The position numbers and the translations under genes were made by a program. The notes beneath the pieces are model-generated. The model did no database searches. It was not told where the DNA came from and was given only the letters and a program-made list of their open reading frames with translations. Positions 1 through 6,233 of a stretch of DNA of 29,584 nucleotides are shown here, in pieces. The first letter of the stretch is position 1; each line of letters starts with the position of its first letter. The stretch is from DATDOR01 sp035512695. Its GTDB lineage: Bacteria > Chloroflexota > Anaerolineae > Anaerolineales > JABWBV01. The stretch spans positions 1 to 29,584 of the forward strand of contig DATKDL010000155.1 in NCBI GenBank assembly GCA_035512695.1. Reading direction: 5' to 3'.

Positions 1-49
1 AAATTTGGGGGTGCGGGCCTGGCTTCGCCTGGCCCGCACCCCCAATTTT
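1..49. terminator. Long GC-rich hairpin at the left edge
   Basis: A 13-bp perfect stem (7-19 with 31-43) is extended inward by GGC/GCC around a TTC loop and outward by AAATT/AATTT flanks. A T-run follows on the plus strand and an A-run precedes it, so it could stop transcription from either side. It lies about 37 bp beyond the separate tsf terminator, so it probably belongs to the next gene outside the window. Confidence 0.75.
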
Positions 50-85
50 CCGTTTCTCCCTGCCGGTAATTTGTCCAATTAGAAA

Positions 86-111
86 AAAAGCCAACCTCTC
101 GGTTGGCTTTT
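86..111 (-). terminator. Intrinsic terminator of the rpsB-tsf operon
   Basis: An 11-bp perfect stem (86-96 with 101-111) with a 4-nt loop, read on the minus strand, is followed by a run of seven T. It begins 6 nt after the tsf stop codon. This is a classical Rho-independent terminator. Confidence 0.9.
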
Positions 112-116
112 GAACC

Positions 117-734
117 TCACTCTTCTTCACCGTTCCCGGTACGCTCACCGAGCTCCCAGCGCCGGAACCGCCGGATGACGACGTTCTCTCCCAGGCTGCC
201 GATCCTTTCGTTGACCAGCGCCTCGATCGTCACGCTCTCATCGCGGATGTACGCCTGGCGCATCAGGACGACCTCTTCCTTGTATTTCTCGACCCGCCCC
301 TCGACGATGCGCGGGATGATGTTCTCCGGCTTGCCCTCGTCGGCGGCCCGTTTGGCGGCGATCTCCCGTTCAACGGCCAGCGCCGATTCGGGGACCTGGT
401 CCTCGGTGACGTACAGCGGGGAGGCGGCGGCGATCTGCAGGGCGATCTCATGCGCCAGCTCGCGGAACATCTCCGACCGGGCCACGAAATCGGTCTCGCA
501 GTTGACCTCCACCATCACCCCCACCCGGCCGCCCCCGTGCGAATACAGCTCGACGACGCCCTCCGAAGCATCCCGGTCAGCCCGCTTGGCGGCCTTGGCC
601 AGGCCCTTCTCGCGCAGGATCGCGACGGCTTTGTCGAAATCGCCGCCGGCGCCCTCAAGCGCCTTCCGACAGTCCAGGATCCCGACCCCGGTGGCGGCGC
701 GCAGTTCTTTGATCATTTCGGTGGAAACGGTCAT
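117..734 (-). CDS. tsf: Translation elongation factor Ts
   Basis: EF-Ts is the cytoplasmic guanine-nucleotide exchange factor that recycles EF-Tu from GDP to GTP form. The 205-residue product starts with the N-terminal UBA-like segment (IKELRAATGVGILDCRKAL), which contacts EF-Tu, and carries the conserved core motif CETDFVARS around residues 78-86. It is the compact form (about 200 residues), as in Thermus and Chloroflexota, and lacks the longer duplicated core of the E. coli protein. The ATG lies 3 nt after the rpsB stop codon, with AAGGA inside the end of rpsB as ribosome-binding site, so translation is coupled to rpsB. An intrinsic terminator follows directly. Identification is firm. Confidence 0.97.
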   Translation of the reverse strand: MTVSTEMIKELRAATGVGILDCRKALEGAGGDFDKAVAILREKGLAKAAKRADRDASEGVVELYSHGGGRVGVMVEVNCETDFVARSEMFRELAHEIALQIAAASPLYVTEDQVPESALAVEREIAAKRAADEGKPENIIPRIVEGRVEKYKEEVVLMRQAYIRDESVTIEALVNERIGSLGENVVIRRFRRWELGERTGNGEEE

Positions 735-737
735 GGT

Positions 738-1958
738 TCAGTCCTTGTCGCTTTCGTCGTCGACTTCGTCGTCAGCTTCTTCGTCGTCACCGGCTTTTTC
801 TTCGTCGTCACCGGCTTCTTCGTCGTCGTCGTCAGCTTCTTCTTCGTCGTCACCGGCTTCTTCGTCGTCGTCACCGGCTTCTTCGTCGTCGTCACCAGCT
901 TCTTCTTCGTCGTCGTCAGCTTCTTCTTCGCCGTCACCGGCTTCTTCGTCGTCGCCGTCAGCTTCTTCGTCGGCGTCGTCACCAGCTTCTTCGTCGCCTT
1001 CACCAGTTTCTTCGTCGCCTTCACCAGCTTCTTCGGCTTCGTCCGCAGCGTCTTCAGGTTCGGCGGCGGCGGTTGCGATTTCTTCCTCCGCTTCGACCTT
1101 CGTTTCCGCTACCTCATCCGGCTGGAGCTTGGCGAGGGTGGCGGCGCCGAGCAGCTGTTCGTCGCTCAGCTCGCCATCATCGTCTTCGTCGATGATCGTC
1201 CGCATCCCTTCGCTGGTGCGCGGGCCGGGCTCTTCGGGGGCGCGGTCTGCCATTTCCATCGCATCGTCGTCCTTGCGGTAAGCCTTGCCCTCGACGACGG
1301 CATCGGCGATGGTGCCGACCATGAGCTTGATGGCCCGGATCGCATCGTCGTTCGACGGGATCACGTAATCGACCTGGCTGGGATCGCAGTTCGTGTCGAC
1401 CATCGCCACGACCGGGATGCCGAGCAGGTTGGCCTCGTGGATCGCCGTCTCCTCCCGTCGCACATCGACGACGAAGATCAGGTCGGGCAGCCGGACCATC
1501 CGGCGGATGCCGCCCAGGCGCATTTCGAGCTTGTCGACCTGCCGCTGGAGGGTCAGGCGCTCTTTCTTCTTGAGCTTGTCGAAATCGCCGCGCTCTTTCA
1601 GCCGCTCGATGCGTTCGAGCTCGCTGATCCGTTCGCGGATCGTGCGCCAGTTGGTGAGCATCCCGCCCAGCCAGCGGGCCGTCACGTACGGCATCCCGCA
1701 GCGCTCGGCCTCGTTCTGGATCGTCTCCTGGGCCTGGCGCTTGGTGCCGACGAACAGGACCATCCCGCCGTTCGTGACGGTGTCGCGGATCAGGGCGTAG
1801 GCCTCTTCGATCGCCTTGACGGTCTGCTGCAGGTTGAGGATGTGGATGCCGTTTCTCTCCGTGAAGATGTACGGCTTCATGTTGGGGTTCCACTTGTGGG
1901 TGCGGTGACCGAAGTGAACGCCGCTTTCCAGCAGCGTTTTCATACTGACGACAGCCAT
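738..1958 (-). CDS. rpsB: 30S ribosomal protein S2 with a long acidic C-terminal tail
   Basis: S2 binds late in 30S assembly near the S1 site. Residues 1-230 are a normal S2 core: ESGVHFGHRTHKWNPNMKPY at 11-30, the helical segment near 110-150, and the Rossmann-like part LIFVVDVRREETAIHEANLLGIPVV near 160-184. The product is 406 residues, whereas S2 is normally about 230-260. The extra ~176 residues are almost all Asp, Glu, Ala and Gly, and residues 305 to the end are about twelve copies of a heptad of the type EEAGDDD. The start is supported by AAAGGAG 6-7 nt upstream. rpsB is followed by tsf with a 3-nt gap. A promoter and a roughly 170-nt leader lie upstream. The S2 call is certain; whether the tail has a function is unknown. 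Confidence 0.97.
   Translation of the reverse strand: MAVVSMKTLLESGVHFGHRTHKWNPNMKPYIFTERNGIHILNLQQTVKAIEEAYALIRDTVTNGGMVLFVGTKRQAQETIQNEAERCGMPYVTARWLGGMLTNWRTIRERISELERIERLKERGDFDKLKKKERLTLQRQVDKLEMRLGGIRRMVRLPDLIFVVDVRREETAIHEANLLGIPVVAMVDTNCDPSQVDYVIPSNDDAIRAIKLMVGTIADAVVEGKAYRKDDDAMEMADRAPEEPGPRTSEGMRTIIDEDDDGELSDEQLLGAATLAKLQPDEVAETKVEAEEEIATAAAEPEDAADEAEEAGEGDEETGEGDEEAGDDADEEADGDDEEAGDGEEEADDDEEEAGDDDEEAGDDDEEAGDDEEEADDDDEEAGDDEEKAGDDEEADDEVDDESDKD
741..1046 (-). repeat. 21-nt tandem repeat encoding acidic heptads in rpsB
   Basis: About twelve in-frame units of 21 nt, each encoding variants of E-E-A-G/D-D-D-D/E, form residues 305-406 of S2. One unit is expanded to eight residues. The units differ mainly by Gly/Asp and Asp/Glu changes, as in a coding minisatellite under selection for acidity and reading frame. 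Confidence 0.85.
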
Positions 1959-2131
1959 GGTATTGCTCCTTTGCGTTCAGCGTCCGCCCCCGTCATCCCG
2001 CCCGGCGACCGCATGATATGCGGCACGCACCGGGCAGTCAGAGGGCGTGTAGGTTGGGGTATCCACACCCGCTTCGCCGAAGAAATCGCTCTCTCAGCGG
2101 AGCGGCTGTGCCGGGCTTCCTTTCAGAAGCC
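1959..2131 (-). promoter_or_regulatory. Untranslated leader of rpsB-tsf
   Basis: The predicted start of transcription (about 2130) leaves roughly 170 nt before the rpsB ATG. No gene is seen here. Two small perfect hairpins are visible: one at the very 5' end (2114-2119 with 2126-2131, 6-nt loop) and one at 2009-2014 with 2018-2023 (3-nt loop). A long rpsB leader is compatible with S2 autoregulation as known in other bacteria, but no known leader motif was recognised, so that role is inference. Confidence 0.45.
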
Positions 2132-2136
2132 GGAGG

Positions 2137-2165
2137 AGTATAACACGCGCGCGGGGAGTCGTAAA
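2137..2165 (-). promoter_or_regulatory. Sigma-70-type promoter of rpsB-tsf
   Basis: On the minus strand, TTTACG (2165-2160) and TATACT (2142-2137) are separated by exactly 17 bp. Transcription would start near 2130 and give a leader of about 170 nt. Confidence 0.7.
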
Positions 2166-2207
2166 CCTCTGTTACCTTGTAAAACTGGTCTTCCTTTTTA
2201 TCACTCG

Positions 2208-2268
2208 AAATGGAACACGGATTGCACGGATCAAACGGATTTTGATCCATAAAATCCGCGTTCCATTT
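2208..2268. repeat. REP-like inverted repeat between divergent rpsB and birA
   Basis: Two 28-nt arms (2208-2235 and 2241-2268) match as inverted repeats at 24 of 28 positions around a 5-nt loop. The arms contain reiterated CGGATT/CGGATC words. The AT-rich ends and imperfect arms differ from the terminator hairpins elsewhere in the window. It lies between two divergent promoters and may be a dispersed palindromic element. Only one copy is present in this window. Confidence 0.65.
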
Positions 2269-2280
2269 TTACCCTGTTGA

Positions 2281-2286
2281 TAAAAT
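2281..2286 (+). promoter_or_regulatory. Candidate -10 for leaderless birA
   Basis: TAAAAT ends 6 nt before the GTG start of birA and there is no Shine-Dalgarno, so transcription would start at or next to the start codon. No convincing -35 is visible. Confidence 0.45.
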
Positions 2287-2292
2287 ATCCCA

Positions 2293-3090
2293 GTGCTACA
2301 TGAACTCTCTCTCCATCTTTCCCCCCTGCCTCTCGGCCCCCTCGAATACCACCCTACCCTCCCCTCCACCACCGACCTCGCCGCGGAACGCCTCGATTCC
2401 GGCTCCCCCGACCTGACCCTGATCGTCGCCGATGAGCAGACCGCCGGGCGCGGGAGGCGTGGGCGGCGCTGGCACACCCCGCCCGGGGCCGCCCTGGCCT
2501 TCTCCCTCGTCCTGCGCCCGAACCCGGATACGCCCCTCTGGGCACACGCCCCGCTCGGCGCACTGGCCGTCCACAGCGCGTTGACGGATGCGTACGGCCT
2601 GCCGGCCGAGATCAAGTGGCCGAACGATGTCCTGGTCGGGGGAAAGAAGGTCTGCGGGGTCCTGGCGGAAGCGCACTGGCAGGGGGACAGGCTCGCCGGA
2701 GTCGTGCTCGGGATCGGGGTCAACGTGGCCCCGGAAGCGGTCCCGCCCGGCGAGCTGCCCTTTCCGGCCGGCAGCGTGGCCGGGGCGCTGGAAGCCGCGG
2801 GCCGGTCGGCGGCCGTCGACCGCTGGGAGCTGCTGGCCGGGATCCTATCCGCCCTGCTCGAATGGCGGGCGCAGACCGGAGCCGCCGCGTTCCTGTCCGC
2901 CTGGGAGGCGCGGCTGGCCTACCTGGGCCGGGAGGTCGTCGTCGGGGAGCTGGCCGGCGGCCCGGAGGCCCGCATCCACGCCGCCGGCGTCCTGGCCGGC
3001 CTGGCCCCGGAAGGCGCCCTCCGCCTGCAGACGGAAACCGGCGAAATCACCATCCCGGCGGGGGAACTGAGCCTGCGGCTAAAGGGTTAG
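2293..3090 (+). CDS. birA: Biotin-[acetyl-CoA-carboxylase] ligase, group I
   Basis: The enzyme makes biotinyl-AMP from biotin and ATP and transfers biotin to a lysine of biotin carboxyl carrier protein. The 265-residue product has the biotin/ATP loop GRGRRGR at 52-58, KWPNDVLVGGKKVCGVLAE at 108-126 (with the lysine that contacts biotinyl-AMP) and GIGVNV at 140-145. A small C-terminal beta domain follows (about 215-265). There is no N-terminal helix-turn-helix, so it is a group I ligase and not a bifunctional repressor. The only in-frame start is GTG at 2293; no Shine-Dalgarno precedes it, but a -10-like TAAAAT does. A strong hairpin begins at the stop codon. No biotin synthesis or carboxylase gene lies nearby. 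Confidence 0.93.
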   Translation: MLHELSLHLSPLPLGPLEYHPTLPSTTDLAAERLDSGSPDLTLIVADEQTAGRGRRGRRWHTPPGAALAFSLVLRPNPDTPLWAHAPLGALAVHSALTDAYGLPAEIKWPNDVLVGGKKVCGVLAEAHWQGDRLAGVVLGIGVNVAPEAVPPGELPFPAGSVAGALEAAGRSAAVDRWELLAGILSALLEWRAQTGAAAFLSAWEARLAYLGREVVVGELAGGPEARIHAAGVLAGLAPEGALRLQTETGEITIPAGELSLRLKG

Positions 3091-3142
3091 AACGGCCCAG
3101 GCCTGCACCGGGGCGTGGCCCCGGTGCAGGCCTGGGCCGTTC
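3090..3142 (+). terminator. Hairpin after birA
   Basis: A perfect 25-bp GC-rich stem with a 3-nt GTG loop begins on the last base of the birA stop codon. Unlike other hairpins here it has no clear T-tract (TCTCAGTCTT follows), so termination may be weak or rely on the exceptional stem. A new promoter starts 17 bp beyond it. Confidence 0.7.
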
Positions 3143-3158
3143 TCAGTCTTCCATCCTG

Positions 3159-3186
3159 TTGACAGCCCCCGGAATATCACTAAACT
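3159..3186 (+). promoter_or_regulatory. Promoter of the small acidic membrane protein gene
   Basis: A perfect TTGACA (3159-3164), a 16-bp spacer and TAAACT (3181-3186) form one of the best promoters in the window. Transcription should start near 3193, upstream of the 3202-3254 hairpin and of the start codon at 3275. Confidence 0.75.
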
Positions 3187-3201
3187 AATAAAAAGAAGAC
3201 T

Positions 3202-3254
3202 GAAAAATTCAATCTCGATGCGGGGCAAAGCCCCGCATCGAGATTGAATTTTTC
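3202..3254 (+). promoter_or_regulatory. 5'-UTR hairpin with 24-bp perfect stem
   Basis: Arms 3202-3225 and 3231-3254 are perfectly complementary around a CAAAG loop, with A5/T5 tracts inside the stem. It sits between the promoter at 3159-3186 and the AGGAG ribosome-binding site at about 3262, so it is transcribed as leader RNA. It could be an attenuator, a stabilising 5' structure, or a terminator for readthrough from birA. Confidence 0.8.
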
Positions 3255-3274
3255 CGATTTTCAGGAGATGCCCC

Positions 3275-3556
3275 ATGCTAGATGACTTTCGCCAACAGGC
3301 AGACGACGGCTCCCTCTTCGAGGACGACGACCCCCTGGATTTCGAGGACCTGGGCGATTTCGACCAGGAGTACGAGGACTTCGAAGACGAAGAGAGTCCC
3401 CCGGTCCAGCCCGGGGGGGTCAGGGTCCAGGAAACCGGGGGTCAATTCATGGGGATGACCGCCCCGCAGCGCTTTGTCCTGGCTGCCATCCTCCTGGTGG
3501 ACGTGTGCATCTTCAGCTTCCTGATCCTGCTGATCACCGAACGGATCGCCCTCTGA
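3275..3556 (+). CDS. Small acidic single-span membrane protein
   Basis: The family is not recognised. The 93-residue product has a strongly acidic cytoplasmic head (residues 1-45, mostly Asp and Glu with aromatic residues), a short Pro/Gly linker, and one hydrophobic segment near the C-terminus (about 67-89, FVLAAILLVDVCIFSFLILL). It ends soon after, so it is a tail-anchored topology. The start is supported by AGGAG 8 nt upstream. It is expressed from its own promoter through a hairpin-bearing leader. The acidic head followed by one membrane span resembles the start of the LPQTG protein at 5633-6223, but no sequence relationship can be claimed. It could recruit basic cytosolic partners to the membrane; that is inference. 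Confidence 0.75.
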   Translation: MLDDFRQQADDGSLFEDDDPLDFEDLGDFDQEYEDFEDEESPPVQPGGVRVQETGGQFMGMTAPQRFVLAAILLVDVCIFSFLILLITERIAL

Positions 3557-3594
3557 CCCGAGCGCAAACGATTTTCTAATATTCCTCGATTAAA

Positions 3595-3626
3595 TTATGA
3601 AGCGGAGCCCGGGCTCCGCTTCATAA
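3595..3626. terminator. 32-bp perfect palindrome between the small gene and htpG
   Basis: The sequence 3595-3626 is an uninterrupted self-complementary palindrome centred on CCCGGG. It follows the small membrane gene and precedes a second hairpin and htpG. No T-tract follows, so it may be a protein-binding palindrome or an RNA hairpin; a terminator role is only likely. Confidence 0.6.
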
Positions 3627-3634
3627 GATTAACC

Positions 3635-3687
3635 GGAAAAATGGCATATCGAGTACGGCTTCACCCTGTCCGATATGCCATTTTTCC
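3635..3687 (+). promoter_or_regulatory. Hairpin immediately upstream of htpG
   Basis: Two 17-nt arms (3635-3651, 3671-3687) pair perfectly around a 19-nt loop, the largest loop of the set. The right arm ends in T5, 13 nt before the GGAGG ribosome-binding site of htpG. There is no room for a promoter between it and htpG, so the htpG transcript must cross it unless it starts within it. It has no resemblance to CIRCE. Confidence 0.7.
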
Positions 3688-3710
3688 AGCCTCGATACCA
3701 GGAGGAAACC

Positions 3711-5570
3711 ATGCCGACCACCACCCCCGAACCCACCGCCTTCAAAGCCGAGATCCGCCGCCTGCTGGACATCCTGATCCACTCGCTCTACTCCGACCGC
3801 GAGATCTTCCTGCGCGAGCTGGTCTCCAACGCCTCCGACGCCCTCAACCGGCTGCGCTTCGAGATGCTCACCAACCGGGACGTCCTCGACCCGGACGCCG
3901 AACTCGAGATCCGCCTCACGGTCGACAAGGATGCCCGCACGCTGACGATCTCCGACACCGGGATCGGGATGACGGCCGAAGAGCTGGCGGCCAACCTGGG
4001 TACCATCGCCCAGTCCGGGGCGCGCGAGTTCATCGAAGCCGCCGAGGCCGGGACCGAGAACCTGGCCGATATGATCGGGCAGTTCGGGGTCGGGTTCTAT
4101 TCTTCGTTCATGGTCGCCGACGAGGTGCGGGTCACCTCCCGCTCGTTCCGGCCCGACGCCGCTGCCGCCGCCTGGGTCTCGACCGGCGGGGATACGTTCA
4201 CCGTCGAGCCGGCCGAGCGGGAGCGACGCGGGACGACGATCGAGATCAAGCTCAAGGAGGACGCAGCCGATTTCGCCGACGAATGGCGCCTGCGCCAGAT
4301 CGTGCGCCGGCACTCAAACTTCGTCGCTTTCCCGATCTACGTCGGGGAGGACGCTGAGCCCGCCAACCAGCGCACCGCCCTGTGGCGCCAATCCCCGCGC
4401 GAACTCGACGAGGAGAAATACCACGAGTACTACAAGCAGATGACACTCGAGGCGGAGCCGCCGCTCGCCCACACCCACGTCGTCACCGACGCCCCGGTCC
4501 AACTCTTCGCCCTGCTTTACGTCCCGCCCGGGACCGAGCGCGGCACCTTCAGCCTGCGCAAGGACGACGGGCTGACCCTGTACGCCCGCAAGGTCCTCAT
4601 TCAGGAATACACGAAGGACCTGCTCCCCGAGTATTTCCGCTTCGTCCAGGGCGTCGTCGACAGCGAGGATATCCCGCTCAACGTCTCGCGCGAGCTGGTC
4701 CAGGTCACGCCGGTCATGCAGCGGCTCAAAAAAGTGCTGGCCGGCCGGGTCACCGCCATGCTGACCGACCTGGCCAAAGACCCCGAAACCTATGGGGAGT
4801 TCTGGGAGCGCTTCGGAACCTTCATTAAAGAAGGCATCGCCACCGACATGGCCGAGCGGGAGAGCCTTTACCCGCTGCTGCGGTTTACGACAACGAATTC
4901 CGGCGGGGCGCTGCGATCGCTCGACGATTATGTGGCCGCGATAAAGCCGGACCAGAAGAAGATCTACTATATCCTTGGGGACGACCCCCGCTCGCTGGCC
5001 CGCAGCCCGCACCTGGATTATTTCGGCGAGCACGGCTACGACGTCATCCTGCTCGGCGACCTGATCGACTCGTTCATGGTCCTGGGGCTGACCCAATACG
5101 AGGGCTTCGACCTGGTCAACGTCGCCGCGCCGGACCTGGAGCTGCCCGCCGCGGATGGGGCCGGCGACAAAGCGCAGGAGCCGGAGGACGCCCTCCCGGA
5201 CGAGGCCGTCGCTGGCCTCATCGAGCGCTTCAAAGCCGTGCTCGGCGATCGCGTCGGGGACGTGCGGACGACGAAACGGCTGTCCGGGTCGATCGCCCGC
5301 CTTGTGGATCCGGAAGGGACGCTAGGCCAGGAGATGCAGCGGCTCTACAAGATGATGGAACGCGATTTCGAGGCGCCCCGGAAGGTGCTCGAACTCAACC
5401 CGAAGCACCCGACCGTCGCCTCCCTGGCGGGGCGGGACGGGGACGACGAGCTCACCCCGGTCCTGATCGAGCAGATCTACGAGAACGCACTGCTGATCGA
5501 AGGCCTGCACCCGGACCCCGCGGGGATGATCCCGCGGATCGAAGCATTGATGCGGGCCGCTTTAGATTAA
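3711..5570 (+). CDS. htpG: Molecular chaperone HtpG (bacterial Hsp90)
   Basis: HtpG is a dimeric cytosolic ATP-dependent chaperone. The 619-residue product has the complete GHKL ATP-binding domain: EIFLRELVSNASDALNRLRF at 31-50 (catalytic Glu36, Mg-binding Asn40), SDTGIGM at 81-87 and IGQFGVGFYSSF at 122-133. The middle domain contains IPLNVSRELVQ at 321-331, with the arginine (327) that reaches the ATP gamma-phosphate. A C-terminal dimerisation domain follows. The ATG at 3711 is chosen over an upstream in-frame ATG at 3675 because GGAGG lies 5 nt before it and the earlier codons fall inside the hairpin. No CIRCE element is seen, so heat control, if any, must work otherwise. A bidirectional terminator follows. 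Confidence 0.97.
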   Translation: MPTTTPEPTAFKAEIRRLLDILIHSLYSDREIFLRELVSNASDALNRLRFEMLTNRDVLDPDAELEIRLTVDKDARTLTISDTGIGMTAEELAANLGTIAQSGAREFIEAAEAGTENLADMIGQFGVGFYSSFMVADEVRVTSRSFRPDAAAAAWVSTGGDTFTVEPAERERRGTTIEIKLKEDAADFADEWRLRQIVRRHSNFVAFPIYVGEDAEPANQRTALWRQSPRELDEEKYHEYYKQMTLEAEPPLAHTHVVTDAPVQLFALLYVPPGTERGTFSLRKDDGLTLYARKVLIQEYTKDLLPEYFRFVQGVVDSEDIPLNVSRELVQVTPVMQRLKKVLAGRVTAMLTDLAKDPETYGEFWERFGTFIKEGIATDMAERESLYPLLRFTTTNSGGALRSLDDYVAAIKPDQKKIYYILGDDPRSLARSPHLDYFGEHGYDVILLGDLIDSFMVLGLTQYEGFDLVNVAAPDLELPAADGAGDKAQEPEDALPDEAVAGLIERFKAVLGDRVGDVRTTKRLSGSIARLVDPEGTLGQEMQRLYKMMERDFEAPRKVLELNPKHPTVASLAGRDGDDELTPVLIEQIYENALLIEGLHPDPAGMIPRIEALMRAALD

Positions 5571-5625
5571 CAGAAAAAAGATACCCGGTGCGCGGCTTCG
5601 CCGCGCACCGGGTATCTTTTTTCTG
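5571..5625. terminator. Bidirectional terminator between htpG and the LPQTG protein gene
   Basis: A perfect 26-bp stem (5571-5596 with 5600-5625) with a TTC loop carries A6 and T6 tracts inside the stem. It therefore presents a U-tract to both converging transcripts. Confidence 0.9.
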
Positions 5626-5632
5626 TTTTTCT

Positions 5633-6223
5633 TTATCGACTGGCAGTCCTCAAACGCCTCGCTAAAAAGATCACCACCAGCGCAAAGAACGCCAGCACGA
5701 TCAGGCCGTTTACGCCGAAGTCGTCGAAGAAACCGGTCTGCGGCAGACCGGTCACGACCACGGTGATCGATGCCAGGGCCGTCGAATCCGGCGTCCCCTG
5801 GGCAGCCGCCTGGGTGAGTAAGGCGGCGATCGTCGCCGTGGCCGGGTCCTCGGTCGCCTCGGCGAGATCGGTCGGCGAAGCCACGGCGACCACCTGGGTC
5901 GGGAGCGACGTTTCGGTCGCGACCGGGGTATCGGTCGGGGTTGCCGTCCAGGATTGGGCCGCGATCGTCATCTGGACGGCCTCCGCCTCCTGGGTCTGCT
6001 GAGCAAAGGCGGCCGCCTGCTGAGTCTGCTCGACGTTGACCCCGCCGGACTGGGCGTTGAACCACAGATAGACCCCGACGCAGATCAGACCGATGATGGA
6101 AAGCGCCCCAAGGGCAATGGCTGCAACGATAAAGGTCCGGTTGCCGGCCTCGTCCCTGGCGCCCGGTCCTTCGCCGTAGGCGTCGTCATCCAGGAATTCA
6201 TCGTCTTCAAGGTCTTCAAACAT
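5633..6223 (-). CDS. Membrane protein with acidic head and LPQTG sorting-like tail
   Basis: The 196-residue product begins with an acidic cytoplasmic head (1-25) and a strong membrane segment (about 30-55). A Gln/Ala/Thr-rich extracytoplasmic stretch with TPT-type low complexity follows (about 60-155). It ends with LPQTG at 160-164, a hydrophobic segment (about 172-188) and an RRLRTASR tail. LPxTG, hydrophobic stretch and basic tail is the classical sortase cell-wall sorting signal, suggesting covalent anchoring to the envelope. The first membrane segment has no clear cleavage site, so the topology is unusual. AAGGAG lies 7 nt before the ATG and overlaps the stop of the 6234-7292 gene (10-nt gap), so translation is coupled. 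It is the last gene of the leftward cluster. No sortase gene is seen in the window. Confidence 0.8.
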   Translation of the reverse strand: MFEDLEDDEFLDDDAYGEGPGARDEAGNRTFIVAAIALGALSIIGLICVGVYLWFNAQSGGVNVEQTQQAAAFAQQTQEAEAVQMTIAAQSWTATPTDTPVATETSLPTQVVAVASPTDLAEATEDPATATIAALLTQAAAQGTPDSTALASITVVVTGLPQTGFFDDFGVNGLIVLAFFALVVIFLARRLRTASR

Positions 6224-6233
6224 AGGTCACTCC

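Noticed and set aside
731..1024. A minus-strand frame in the rpsB tail encoding a basic KKPVTT repeat resembling a histone-H1-like tail.
   Set aside because: It lies inside the rpsB repeat in another frame, has no ribosome-binding site and follows from the GAC/GAA repeat. The S2 frame is continuous with a real ribosomal protein.
103..1281. A serine-rich plus-strand frame across tsf and rpsB.
   Set aside because: Antisense shadow of the acidic tail codons; no start signal or recognisable domain.
3557..3710. CIRCE-type heat-shock operator before htpG.
   Set aside because: The inverted repeats there do not match TTAGCACTC-N9-GAGTGCTAA; they belong to the general hairpin class.
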